Of a DNA stretch of 64,000 nt, positions 45,801-53,122 are shown in pieces. Each line of letters opens with the position of its first letter. Position 1 is the first letter of the stretch. The position numbers were made by a program, and so were the translations under genes. Origin of the DNA: JBBATK01 sp039810585 (lineage in GTDB: Bacteria; Bacteroidota; Ignavibacteria; Kapaibacteriales; NICIL-2); NCBI GenBank assembly GCA_039810585.1, contig JBDHXF010000014.1, forward strand, positions 5,325 through 69,324, read 5' to 3'. A model generated the notes under the pieces. The model did not search any database and had not been told where the DNA came from. It worked only from the letters and a program-made list of their open reading frames with translations.

Positions 45801-46978
45801 CAGGCACGACGGACAACTGCTCTCCCTATAGTTTGAGTCTTTCACGCCGTCAATTCCATTGTGAAGACCTTGGCTATCAGAACGTTATAGTGACGGCGCG
45901 TGATCAGAGTGGCAATTGCTCAAGTGCGGTTGTGCAGATTCAAGTGGCGGATCACAGTGCGCCGGTTGTCCATACGAAATCCGTTTCCAAAACCTTGAGC
46001 AACGGATCGGTAGACATCACGGCGGCGATGGTGGATAATGGATCGACTGACAATTGCAGCATTGCTACTAGAAGTTTGTCGAAAACGCACTTTAGTTGCG
46101 CCGATGTAGGACAGCACTCTGTTATCCTAACAGTGACCGACGCCAGTGGAAACAGCAGTACGGGCCGGGCTACGGTGACGATTGGGCCGGAGCTGCATAG
46201 TTCCATCAGCTATACGCCCGATCAATCAGCGTACACAGGCCGACCGCAGACTGAGCTTTTCTTAGGATACGGTGCGCAAAGCGTCACTCTTCACGCTCAC
46301 GCGTCGGGAGGCAACGGATGGTCATACCAATGGTCACCTTCCACGGCATTGAATTGTACGACGTGTGCGAATCCGGTTTTTCATCCTCAGCAAAGCGGTG
46401 AGTACAGTTACACGCTCACCGTCACCAACGCGCAGGGCTGCAGTACGCAGTCGCACATCAGCTTCTGTGTGCGTGATGCCCGAGTGAACGGACAGCCCGG
46501 GAAGGTTCACGTGCGTCACGGGTCGCAACATCAGGTGTGCACTGTGTCGCAGGCGCTGCAGCACTTGCAGGGGCATTCGAACGACCATCTGGGTTACAAC
46601 GACGATGACCTGTGCCAGAGTGCACGACGAGCAGCCGAAGGCGGCGAGAATAATGAGTCATCTGACGACTCAGCTCGTGAGGCACAGCACGAGTCAACGT
46701 CGGACACTTCGCTGACTGACGCGGAGCGACAAGGATTAACCATTTCGGTGCTGCCGGATCCCTTTCATGATGAATGTGAAATCCGCTGTGAGAGCCGGCG
46801 CGGAGGAAGCATTCGACTGCGTGTGGTGGATCTTCGTGGGGACGACATGACCGGCGCACTAACGCTGAGCTCAGGACAAACCGTTGTCTGTGGCAAAGAT
46901 TGGCCGGCAGGTATGTACCTCATTGTTGCGGAACAAGACAACATCAGGCGCAGCGAGCGTATGCTAAAGCTACATTGA
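39890..46978 (+). CDS. giant T9SS surface protein with autotransporter-type and HYR/Ig repeats
   Basis: 2362 residues. Signal peptide about 43-60 (LTFVIAFMVLFASATA); a GTG at 39983 would place it near the N-terminus and may be the true start. About 60-900 is a Ser/Gly/Ala-rich beta-helix with PATR-like repeats (KTSGGSLVLGSEA, GGEGTLDLCATSNQLAFS, LVKTGAGSLELAAQNTFGG). About 1100-1165 resembles a bacterial surface repeat (HVEVDGVDVG, AAHTIRSWF). About 1340-2090 holds tandem HYR-like domains, each opening DTTAP-like and containing DNCS and DASGNSS. An Ig/PKD-like domain (ASGGNGWSYQWSPST) and a type IX sorting domain (ISVLPDPFHDECEI, WPAGMYLIVAEQ) end it. An adhesin role is inferred. Confidence 0.88.
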   Translation: MQAFYFFLTQSDTAPPSDCVHSGWQFHADGQVIFHTCALPRALTFVIAFMVLFASATASDTLFINSSHTWSDTAHIWSKQVSAANSSSWIPNAAAVLEAPAGSLNVLQCNPILRALSARADFSIQSQSSERLEFSAADSSVIDVAAAHALTLKTPLVSAGVLSKTSGGSLVLGSEALRCVPTLHLCQGQCTLSDVAPSPALRALRSSTLLLDSACSLSFSSTANAADVHAGNLGGSGSVSVSGASANGLILQLDDSSHSYGSLSAGTNGALFCMPAGTSQELSGSCSGVNGSWTLCGHRTNADGDASALVFSGAAGTTRAVVLRGGTLILDNRQTASSTRLGSSSAATLNCNGGTLCLRGAASGTNQHIGIAGTKAMTLNAGLMTLRIEDDSATSTGSQLLLGGANSNFSLRDNTAMMINFEVNRGTLGGSASSDARIAFLGSGQPFIGLGGLLANTATSGTPGFALVNGNSFASYGSNGVKAASFTVDSTIAQVQASSTSSVVDFQPHSNLSLSANLSAAALRLSPQGADSLACGTKNIISTALMLDADSNFTLSGSGTFGSGVNTRYVVVCRPSSTLRCTQALGSTASPITKGGEGTLDLCATSNQLAFSSANNVNVLQGALRLSAASMGGEGAGGNANCSINLRGGLLELSGGMNFVRALDQTPSASGGSVSFDAGSTSRGSGGFAAVGGASTVSLVTTVGGSTPAALQWNDNAFVPAYSALLLNAVDADSRIDLTNDIQLDNGTAGEYAAREVYVSDNPSSDSDCARLSGVISGSSSSDLVKTGAGSLELAAQNTFGGNVLLLRGTLRCINAHALPSTASVIVKHGILRIDASQQIRDLVVENGASVDVHQDTLSISGMLSIHGGQFIGNGVLRFNGGEEQIINGACQFKSVVLDNPSGVQCNGECRITTQLHITQGKVYNNGGMLRLDSAADISGASQTSGWIVGPLPADFDANHASHEMAIGDSLRFSPVTIQCSGISQAGTLSCESVRGVSSHLSSSDLDFEAAVQRHYLVHADNLACDTWSCTMLIDTADYAPQRPRDQLRARMFDGQTWTAAPLVHIDAEDLRADSLTSFGELQCGVPHCGPLIIISQAGEYGHIFPSDTLTLSCGATQSYSIVADSCATVDHVEVDGVDVGAPSTYTFNTIQAAHTIRSWFQSNVVHPSVQIQSDVAGDSVCRGQTLHVHASSENGGASPLLQWLVNGEMQETQGSDFALSTANDGDEVQCRLVSSESCAVPAVVTSELHVLHVIDNPVAEITRDNAEWCPGTTQQCQVAANAEQILWTVEGAAEIVGADNAQQLVVHCDDARFDSVHVHVTLTNTLGCSTESAMKIIVMDTTAPSLSIPADRSISCDEANDPCACGQATATDACTDVVVAHQDSVAEYECAQHFSIYRRWSAIDMHGNLASGIQHIEVNDTTAPTIECPSDQTLNCAGDIPPSAHNRQEFESQGGWCTDKCSATLSVELLSEEVQGSLADNSYQLTRRYKATDACGNSASAAQRIAVFDDMSPTLSMSPLDHWWSTLELDSSFDVTAADNCDGAVDIHWTILDEAGDSTASGIGSVAGTYCSVGQNTVFWNVSDTHGNTSSARQSISVVQSGNGHLSIPSELHFAADPLNCTYSFQNSKADATVDDNCPSYVVQNSLTHSASLAGLTLPSGSYSVVWSLRDICGSIDYDTCTIVVEDTTAPVAHSKSLTLFLDASGQALLSPEMCDDGSWDACGIVSRSCSRTQFGCAQLGFTTDTLRVVDGAGNSTEAVCIVNVVDTIAPTIATKSATVELDSNGEAEVDVSMVDAGFIDNCQVLNSELSQTHFSCNDLGEHQLLVRVWDASGNKSSATAEISVVDHQVPKFLCPTQINLACHEQSCVGQMRLPCPILDNCTVGGGRSAQILNEPGVAVQWLNDTLVADLHRGQHYVLLHAWDAAGNSCSSRCVVTVRDTTPPTLMLKSAVIALNSHGKATLHTQDVNAGTTDNCSPYSLSLSRRQFHCEDLGYQNVIVTARDQSGNCSSAVVQIQVADHSAPVVHTKSVSKTLSNGSVDITAAMVDNGSTDNCSIATRSLSKTHFSCADVGQHSVILTVTDASGNSSTGRATVTIGPELHSSISYTPDQSAYTGRPQTELFLGYGAQSVTLHAHASGGNGWSYQWSPSTALNCTTCANPVFHPQQSGEYSYTLTVTNAQGCSTQSHISFCVRDARVNGQPGKVHVRHGSQHQVCTVSQALQHLQGHSNDHLGYNDDDLCQSARRAAEGGENNESSDDSAREAQHESTSDTSLTDAERQGLTISVLPDPFHDECEIRCESRRGGSIRLRVVDLRGDDMTGALTLSSGQTVVCGKDWPAGMYLIVAEQDNIRRSERMLKLH
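46634..46656. repeat. 23-bp dispersed repeat copy inside the giant gene
   Basis: The 23 bases beginning GCCGAAGGCGGCGAG and ending AATAATGA are identical to intergenic 54599-54621. Here they are read in frame as AEGGENNE within a charged linker just before the T9SS sorting domain. The GCCG AAGG CGGC core can form a hairpin. Confidence 0.85.
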
Positions 46979-47022
46979 AGCTACGCTGAAGCAACAGTGA
47001 AGCATCACTAAAGCATCACATA
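46968..47022. repeat. 11-bp tandem repeat x5 across the stop codon
   Basis: Five 11-bp units (AGCTACATTGA, AGCTACGCTGA, AGCAACAGTGA, AGCATCACTAA, AGCATCACATA) start inside the last codons of the giant gene. The first includes its TGA stop and the next copies repeat TGA or TAA. The unit length is about one helical turn. Confidence 0.85.
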
Positions 47023-47365
47023 ATTCACATGCAAAGGGACGCCGAAATGCGTCCCTTTGTCATTAGTACGGTACTATCTCGACTCCTTGCAGGAGCTCAT
47101 CATCGAGGGCGAGCCGTACGCCATCTGAGCGGCGAGGAGTGAGTGTTCACGATCAGGTATCGTGTGGTATGCAGGTCAAGCGGGACACGCAGAGGATGTT
47201 CTCAGGGCGTAGAAAACTTTTTTTTTCTTCGCATTGATCCGGTTCTGATATCTCCGCGTAGGTCTGTGCGGATGATTGATTGAGCACCGACAGACGTGGG
47301 AAACTGTCGATGCCATCCCGCCGATCATCGAGAACGACATCTTCCATAACACACTGGAGCAGACC
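46979..47365. other. 387-bp intergenic region between giant gene and DUF4331 gene
   Basis: Contains the 11-bp tandem repeat, a terminator hairpin at 47033-47058, and the promoter region for the DUF4331 gene. A T-tract (ACTTTTTTTTTC) at about 47216-47226 precedes the start by about 140 bp. The frame of the DUF4331 gene is open from 47276 but the extra codons do not look like signal sequence. No other gene is seen. Confidence 0.6.
47033..47058 (+). terminator. intrinsic terminator after the giant surface protein gene
   Basis: Arms AAAGGGACGC and GCGTCCCTTT form a perfect 10-bp stem with a 6-nt loop CGAAAT, 54 bp after the stop codon. The descending arm ends TTT, followed by GTCATT. It is a reasonable terminator with a short U-tract. 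Confidence 0.78.
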
Positions 47366-49426
47366 ATGTACAGTAAGAATTACCGTCGCCTTACGGCAGG
47401 TATCATCACTGCGTTATGCCTTGTCGGCATAGCCTGGGCGTCATCACACCGAGAGGCACCGTTGATTTCCGCGGATCCACTCGCAGACAACACGGACGTG
47501 TATGCGTTTCGTTGTCCGGACGACACCAATTTTGTGACTCTCATCGCCAATTATATACCCTTCGAACTCCCGGACGGTGGACCGAACTATGCAACGTTTG
47601 GAGAGAATATTCGCTATGAGATTCACGTCGACAACGACGCCACCAAACCCGGCGATGAGATATGTTATCGATTCACTTTTAGTAGGATGAATGAGGATCC
47701 GAGTACCTTCTTCAACATTCGACTGGGCAAACAGAATCTCAAGACAACCTACACCTGCGAGCGATCTACTGACGGGGGCAAGACCTTTGTGGCAATTATC
47801 ACCAATGGTATGGTGCCTCCGCCAAACATCGGTCCGCGTTCCATCGAGGGTCCCGCAGGCTTGAACACTACCTACAAGCAGTTAATGACCTCGGCGATTA
47901 CCACGGCAAGTACAGGAGAGACTATCTTCTGCGGTCCTGTGGACGATCCCTTTTTTGTCGACTTGGGTGGGATCTTTGATTTAGGTCAGACCCGTAAACG
48001 CGATGGAACCGGAACTGAGAAGGCACAGGACGGTTTGGCAGGATTCAACTGTCACACCATTGCCATCAAGGTTCCGATTGCAACCCTGCAGAAAGACCAC
48101 AAGTCGGTAAGCCAAGCAGCGAATATCTTGGATGGTGACTTCGTGATCGGCGTTTGGGCATCAGCCTCCCGTCCTATGATCAGCACCCTGCGCACCGACG
48201 GACAAAAACCCGACGTGAGTGGGGAATGGGTACAAGTGTCGCGACTCGGCATGCCGCTCACCAATGAAGCCGTGATTCCCATTGGCGACAAAGACCGGTG
48301 GAATAGCGGCTCACCCTATGACCAGACCCGTGAGTTATCCTACGCCAAGTACTTCGTCAATCCTGAATTGGCGCTGTACATGGATGACAGTCAGTTTGGC
48401 GGCGCCGTTCCGGCTCTGAAGAACTTGCGCATTCAATCGCACTCCCTTGGCAGCTTCGATTTTCGCAACGGTAAGGACGGCTTGTATCCGTTGTATGCAA
48501 CAAATGCAGGTGTAGGAACAGCACTGGATACCAATAGCTTCGGAAAGATTTTGTTGCAACCCAATTCACCGCGGTCCTGCGATCTCCTACCCATCTTCTA
48601 CACCGGAGTTCCGAATCTTGCGCCCTATCAGTTGGCAACCGGCAAGAATGGCAATCCGCTGGCCGTGGGCAAACCCTTCATTAATAACTTTTTGCCCTCA
48701 CTGTGCGATGAGCTGCGCTTGAATATGGCAACGCCGGTGACGCCGAGGGACAGCAAGGATTTCTCTACCCTGGGCATTATTCAATGTGCTGTTCTGGGGC
48801 TGACGGATGCTCGATTCAATCAGAATGCAAGTTTGCAGTGGATCCCCAATATGGACGGATTCCCAAATGGTCGCCGCTTGGAGGACGACGTCACCACTAT
48901 CGAACTTCAAGCCGTGTCCGGTGCAGCCCTTGCAGCCATTGGTCTGTGGTATGATGACTATGACCCAGCCACTTCTACCTCGCCGGTTACGCAGCAATTG
49001 CTTAACGTTTTAACCTACAACGCCGGACCGGACCAGAATGATGTTCCCTTGCAGAGTGTATTTCCCTATGTGGCGGCGCCACATGTTGGCTATGACCAAG
49101 CAAAGATGGTCACTCACGTCAACGAATCCGGTGACATTCTTGGGCTCTCCGCTCCACAAGGGTTCTTCAATCAGAATGCATACCCCAATCCTGCATCCAA
49201 CACCTCTGAACTGCGCTTCCACCTTGCACAGGGCGGAGTGGCACTCGTGAAGATTTTTGATGCGCAAGGTCAACTGGTGGCCAACATCTTTAATCAGGCA
49301 GTACCCGGTGGCGATTACTCCGCTAGCTGGGGCATTAGCGATCGCACACCGGCCGGTGCGTATGTGGCTTCACTCGAGTTAAATGGCAAACCCATTGCCG
49401 TGCAGAAGATTCTCGTCTCGCGCTAA
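47366..49426 (+). CDS. DUF4331-family secreted protein with T9SS sorting domain
   Basis: About 686 residues from MYSKNYRRLTAGIITALCLVGIAWA (signal peptide). The mature protein opens SSHREAPLISADPLADNTDVYAFRCPD, the DUF4331 signature, and continues with NFVTLIANYIPFELPDGGPNY and NIRYEIHVDNDATKPGDEI. The DUF4331 region extends to about residue 560, and a C-terminal sorting domain begins near 600 (NAYPNPASNTSELRFHL, VKIFDAQGQLVANIF, TPAGAYVASLELNGK). The domain's function is unknown. It heads a plus-strand run with a TPR protein and a TonB-dependent receptor, facing an ECF/RskA pair. Confidence 0.93.
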   Translation: MYSKNYRRLTAGIITALCLVGIAWASSHREAPLISADPLADNTDVYAFRCPDDTNFVTLIANYIPFELPDGGPNYATFGENIRYEIHVDNDATKPGDEICYRFTFSRMNEDPSTFFNIRLGKQNLKTTYTCERSTDGGKTFVAIITNGMVPPPNIGPRSIEGPAGLNTTYKQLMTSAITTASTGETIFCGPVDDPFFVDLGGIFDLGQTRKRDGTGTEKAQDGLAGFNCHTIAIKVPIATLQKDHKSVSQAANILDGDFVIGVWASASRPMISTLRTDGQKPDVSGEWVQVSRLGMPLTNEAVIPIGDKDRWNSGSPYDQTRELSYAKYFVNPELALYMDDSQFGGAVPALKNLRIQSHSLGSFDFRNGKDGLYPLYATNAGVGTALDTNSFGKILLQPNSPRSCDLLPIFYTGVPNLAPYQLATGKNGNPLAVGKPFINNFLPSLCDELRLNMATPVTPRDSKDFSTLGIIQCAVLGLTDARFNQNASLQWIPNMDGFPNGRRLEDDVTTIELQAVSGAALAAIGLWYDDYDPATSTSPVTQQLLNVLTYNAGPDQNDVPLQSVFPYVAAPHVGYDQAKMVTHVNESGDILGLSAPQGFFNQNAYPNPASNTSELRFHLAQGGVALVKIFDAQGQLVANIFNQAVPGGDYSASWGISDRTPAGAYVASLELNGKPIAVQKILVSR

Positions 49427-49456
49427 GTGGAATTCCATCTCTCATGCTTGTTGTCT

Positions 49457-49480
49457 GTCCGGCTTCCGCGGAAGCCGGAC
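49457..49480. repeat. 24-bp perfect palindrome
   Basis: Arms GTCCGGCTTCCG and CGGAAGCCGGAC are exact reverse complements with no loop, 30 bp after the DUF4331 stop and 77 bp before the TPR gene. No T-run follows on the plus strand. It could attenuate, process or bind a regulator between the two genes. Confidence 0.8.
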
Positions 49481-49557
49481 GGGCTGCAGCGTGCACGGCA
49501 GCTCACATCTTCTTCAGTTCCGGTCTCAACCTTTGTCACACCATTTCTTTCAAAACA

Positions 49558-50784
49558 ATGAAACGCTCTCTTCTGATTATCACAGTGTTTGTCAGCATTG
49601 TCTTTGGTGCACGTGCATGGTATATGCGCCATCAGTTTGTCATTCCGGCCTTGCATCAACGCGCTGCCGGTCTGCAACCCGAGGAATTCAAACGTCAGCA
49701 ACAACGCTATGATCTCTTAGTTCAATCCATTAGCAAGGCACCCGCCGAAGTGAAGAATTACGCGGCGTTGGCAAAGCTGTTTATGACGGAAGCTCGTGTG
49801 AGCGGCGACCATCCCTACTATTATCCGGCTGCCATGTGTTGTCTGGACGAAGCGCTGCGTCGCAAGCCCAACAATATCGAAGCTTCTATGCTGAAGACCA
49901 GTGTCTTACTCTCCTTACACCACTTTGCCGAAGCCAGAGCTCTGGCCAAAGACCTATCGGCGAACAATCCCACCATCTCCGGTCTCTACGGAATGCTCTG
50001 CGACGCAAATGTGGAGTTGGGAAATTTGGATGAGGCTGTGAGTGATGTGGATGCCATGATGCGACTTCGACCCGGATTAGAAGCCTATGCTCGCGCTGCG
50101 TACCTGCGAGAAATTCACGGTGACGTTGATGGCGCGCTGGACGCCATGTCATTAGCCGCCCAAGCAGGTCTCAGCGGCAGCGAAGAAGCGGCGTGGACGC
50201 GTTGTACACTGGGCACCATGTACCTCAAGTACAATCGCCTAGACGAAGCCGAACGCTGTTTCGAGCAAACGCTGGCTGAACGAAAGAGCTATCCTTCGGC
50301 GTTGGCCGGGTTGGCAATGGTGTGGCACAAGAAATCGAAAGATGGAGCTGCCCTTGCGCTGCTTGATTCCGCACTGACGCTGCAACCGGAAGTCTTGTTT
50401 GTGGAACACAAAGCTGAGATCATGGCCGATCTAGGGATGACGCACGAACGCGACTCGTTGGAATCCGTGATGGAGTCTATGCTCGATCAAGATGAAGCGG
50501 CCGGACACTTTAACCATGCAGAACGCGCCATCAGCTACTGTCGCTTGCACTACAAGCCGCTTCAGGCCTTGGCTCACGCGCGTTTGGAGATTGCGCAGCG
50601 CCCCAATAACATGACAGCGCAGTACGCCATGGCGTTTGCTTTGCATTGCAATGGTATGGACAAAGAAGCACTGCAGTTTATGACAAAGGCTTTGCACAGT
50701 GGCACGCACGACAGCGACATGATGGCCTGCTCGCAATCGATTCAATCCTCCCTGGCCATGCAATCCGGCGGAAGCGGCAAGTGA
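49558..50784 (+). CDS. tetratricopeptide-repeat protein, membrane-anchored or secreted
   Basis: About 408 residues; the start MKRSLLIITVFVSIVFGARAWYMR gives one N-terminal hydrophobic segment, while the longer frame from 49444 runs through the 24-bp palindrome and is unlikely. TPR motifs fill the rest: CCLDEALRRKPNNIEASMLK, EARALAKDLSANNPTISGLYGML, DEAVSDVDAMMRLRPGLEAYARAAYL, LGTMYLKYNRLDEAERCFEQTLAE and ALALLDSALTLQPEVL. It probably forms a periplasmic interaction scaffold. Located between the DUF4331 and TonB-receptor genes, 51 bp before the latter. Confidence 0.88.
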   Translation: MKRSLLIITVFVSIVFGARAWYMRHQFVIPALHQRAAGLQPEEFKRQQQRYDLLVQSISKAPAEVKNYAALAKLFMTEARVSGDHPYYYPAAMCCLDEALRRKPNNIEASMLKTSVLLSLHHFAEARALAKDLSANNPTISGLYGMLCDANVELGNLDEAVSDVDAMMRLRPGLEAYARAAYLREIHGDVDGALDAMSLAAQAGLSGSEEAAWTRCTLGTMYLKYNRLDEAERCFEQTLAERKSYPSALAGLAMVWHKKSKDGAALALLDSALTLQPEVLFVEHKAEIMADLGMTHERDSLESVMESMLDQDEAAGHFNHAERAISYCRLHYKPLQALAHARLEIAQRPNNMTAQYAMAFALHCNGMDKEALQFMTKALHSGTHDSDMMACSQSIQSSLAMQSGGSGK

Positions 50785-50835
50785 GTTTATGGTGGTCAAG
50801 ACTGTATTAACCTCATTCCATCGAAACATCAACTC

Positions 50836-52875
50836 ATGAAACACTTCCTGTACGCCTTGCTCTTCGTTGTTGCAGGGATAGTCGAGAGTGCTGTGCTCGA
50901 AGCACAGACCGATTCACTCTCACACACTAAAGCTCCGAGTCAGCAGACGAAGAGCTATCAAAGCGAGGCGGTGCATGTGCAGGCTGAGCGAGCACGAAGT
51001 GCTGTTTCAGACCAGCAACTCACGCAGCACGACTTGAAACTCTTGCCGCTCAGTTCGTCGCAGGATGTGCTTCGCCTTGTACCCGGTCTGATCCTTGCCC
51101 AACACGCTGGCGGCGGAAAGGCCGAACAGATATTTCTGCGCGGCTTTGACTGTGATCATGGCACCGATGTGAGTATCAGTGTGGACGACAATCCGGTGAA
51201 CATGGTGTCGCACGGTCACGGCCAAGGCTACGCCGACCTGCACTTTGTCATCCCCGAGAGCATCGAACGCATCGATGTGTTGAAGGGACCCTACTTTGCC
51301 GCCTACGGCGATCAGGCAACGGCCGGTGTGGTGCGCATCCGTACCGCAGATACGCTTAAGGAAAACATCGCCAAAGCCGAAGCGGGAATGTTTCAGACCT
51401 ATCGTGCGATGACACTGGTCGGAACCTCGCTGGGCCGAGCCTCGATCTATGCCGGCGCAGAGGCACTGATGTCGCGCGGCTACTTTGATGCATCGCAAGA
51501 CTTCCGTCGCTTCAACGGAATGCTAAAGCTGTACGACGTTCTCAGCGACCAATGGACCGTGCGCTCTTCCTTCTTCGCCTTTTCCTCGAAGTGGAATGCC
51601 AGCGGACAAATTCCCGAGCGTGCGGTACGCGAAGGTTTGATTTCAGATTTCGGCTCCATCGACAGTCTTGAAGGCGGCAACTCCTCCCGCCAAACGTTGT
51701 CATGTCAGCTACAATCCAGCGGCGCGCACCCATGGACGATTAACGCCGGCATCACGCGCTACGATTTCCAACTCTTCAGCAACTTTAGTTTCTTTGCTCT
51801 GGACTCTGTTCATGGTGATATGATTGAACAGACCGATCGTCGTTCCATTGCCTATCTGTCTGCCTCGTCGCATGAGGCGACAAGCATAGTCGGACTGCCC
51901 GGAAGTCTCTCCTTTGGATCTAGCCTTCGCAGCGATCAGATTCAAACGGCCTTGTATCATGATCAGGAACGGGTGCGACTTGGTACCACGGTGAATGCAG
52001 GAATTCAGCAGACGAACGCCGCCTTGTATGCCGAACAAAAGCTGTTCATCGATGATTGTACTCTTTCGCTGGCCCTTCGGGCAGATTACTTCAACTTTCA
52101 GGTTCGCGACGAGCTTCACGACGCTCAGCGTGCTGAGCAAGCGCTACTTCTCTCGCCGAAATTCAATGCCTCGTACGATCTGTCCGATCAGATCTCGCTG
52201 TACTTCAACAGTGGATTTGGTTTTCATTCCAACGATGCACGAGCGGTTGTGCAAGACACGAGCGGTCACCTTATCCCGCGCGCTTTTGGTGCGGAATGTG
52301 GTCTGCGTGTGCATCGATCGAATCTTTCCTTTAGTGCCGCGCTCTGGATGCTAGACCTGCAGTCTGAACTTGTGTGGTCGGGCGACGAAGGGACAACCGA
52401 ACAGAGTGGTCGCACACGTCGCTACGGTATCGATGCGGACCTTCGCTATAGCTTTTCAAGCACGTGGAATGCGGGTCTGGATGTGTGCACGGCACACGGG
52501 CGTTACAGGGATGAGGCGGAGGGACAGAATTTTATCCCTCTGGCGCCTTCGCTGACGCTGAGCGCGTATTGTCAGTATAGCGGCAAGGACTACTCACTGG
52601 CGCTACGTTGTCGTCACATAGACAGTCGTCCTGCAAACGAAGACAATTCACTGGTCGCCGAGGGCTACACCGTGGCGGACTTCAATGCCACACTAAGCCT
52701 CAGCTCGTCAGTGGAACTGAGTGTTGAATGTCGGAATATTCTCAACACCGCATGGAAAGAAGCGCAGTTCGACACCACGAGTCGTCTGCAATCGGAAGCT
52801 CAGCCTGTGGCGGATATCCATTTTACGGAAGGTACTCCGCGCAATGCCAAGCTGGGAGTTACTCTGCACTTTTGA
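50836..52875 (+). CDS. TonB-dependent outer-membrane receptor
   Basis: 679 residues. Signal peptide to about residue 24, then a plug domain (QDVLRLVPGLILAQHAGGGKAEQIFLRGFD near 75-105; IERIDVLKGPYFAAYGDQATAGVV near 145-170) and a C-terminal barrel ending NAKLGVTLHF with terminal Phe. The plug contains DHGTDVSISVDDNPVNMVSHGHGQGYADLHF, a histidine-rich loop (HGHGQGY near 126-132). There is no N-terminal carboxypeptidase-like or signalling extension, so it is not a FecA-type transducer. Substrate unknown; metal or metal chelate uptake is a reasonable guess from the His-rich loop. Third gene after DUF4331 and TPR. Confidence 0.94.
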   Translation: MKHFLYALLFVVAGIVESAVLEAQTDSLSHTKAPSQQTKSYQSEAVHVQAERARSAVSDQQLTQHDLKLLPLSSSQDVLRLVPGLILAQHAGGGKAEQIFLRGFDCDHGTDVSISVDDNPVNMVSHGHGQGYADLHFVIPESIERIDVLKGPYFAAYGDQATAGVVRIRTADTLKENIAKAEAGMFQTYRAMTLVGTSLGRASIYAGAEALMSRGYFDASQDFRRFNGMLKLYDVLSDQWTVRSSFFAFSSKWNASGQIPERAVREGLISDFGSIDSLEGGNSSRQTLSCQLQSSGAHPWTINAGITRYDFQLFSNFSFFALDSVHGDMIEQTDRRSIAYLSASSHEATSIVGLPGSLSFGSSLRSDQIQTALYHDQERVRLGTTVNAGIQQTNAALYAEQKLFIDDCTLSLALRADYFNFQVRDELHDAQRAEQALLLSPKFNASYDLSDQISLYFNSGFGFHSNDARAVVQDTSGHLIPRAFGAECGLRVHRSNLSFSAALWMLDLQSELVWSGDEGTTEQSGRTRRYGIDADLRYSFSSTWNAGLDVCTAHGRYRDEAEGQNFIPLAPSLTLSAYCQYSGKDYSLALRCRHIDSRPANEDNSLVAEGYTVADFNATLSLSSSVELSVECRNILNTAWKEAQFDTTSRLQSEAQPVADIHFTEGTPRNAKLGVTLHF

Positions 52876-53018
52876 GAGGCAGGGCGTCCGGTCATATCAT
52901 TCACAAGTCCTGTCAGCGAAAAACTGAAGGAATGTTCGTGTGAACCTGCGGATGAGCTGAACGTACGAAGGGACTGACGGCACCGTGTGGTAGCATGTTT
53001 TCCTAAGCAAGCAACACA

Positions 53019-53047
53019 ACAGACACAAGATTGATCCTTGTGTCTGT
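53019..53047. terminator. bidirectional terminator between TonB receptor and anti-sigma gene
   Basis: Arms ACAGACACAAG and CTTGTGTCTGT form a perfect 11-bp stem with a 7-nt loop. On the plus strand TTCTGTATT follows. It lies in the 247-bp gap between convergent genes and is the only strong hairpin there, so it likely ends both transcripts; the U-tract is weak on the minus strand. Confidence 0.75.
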
Positions 53048-53122
53048 TTCTGTATTAAATAACGTGGAGCGATAGACTGCCACTGAGTGTGGACGAGATT
53101 ACTTGAAACCACAGCTCATAAT

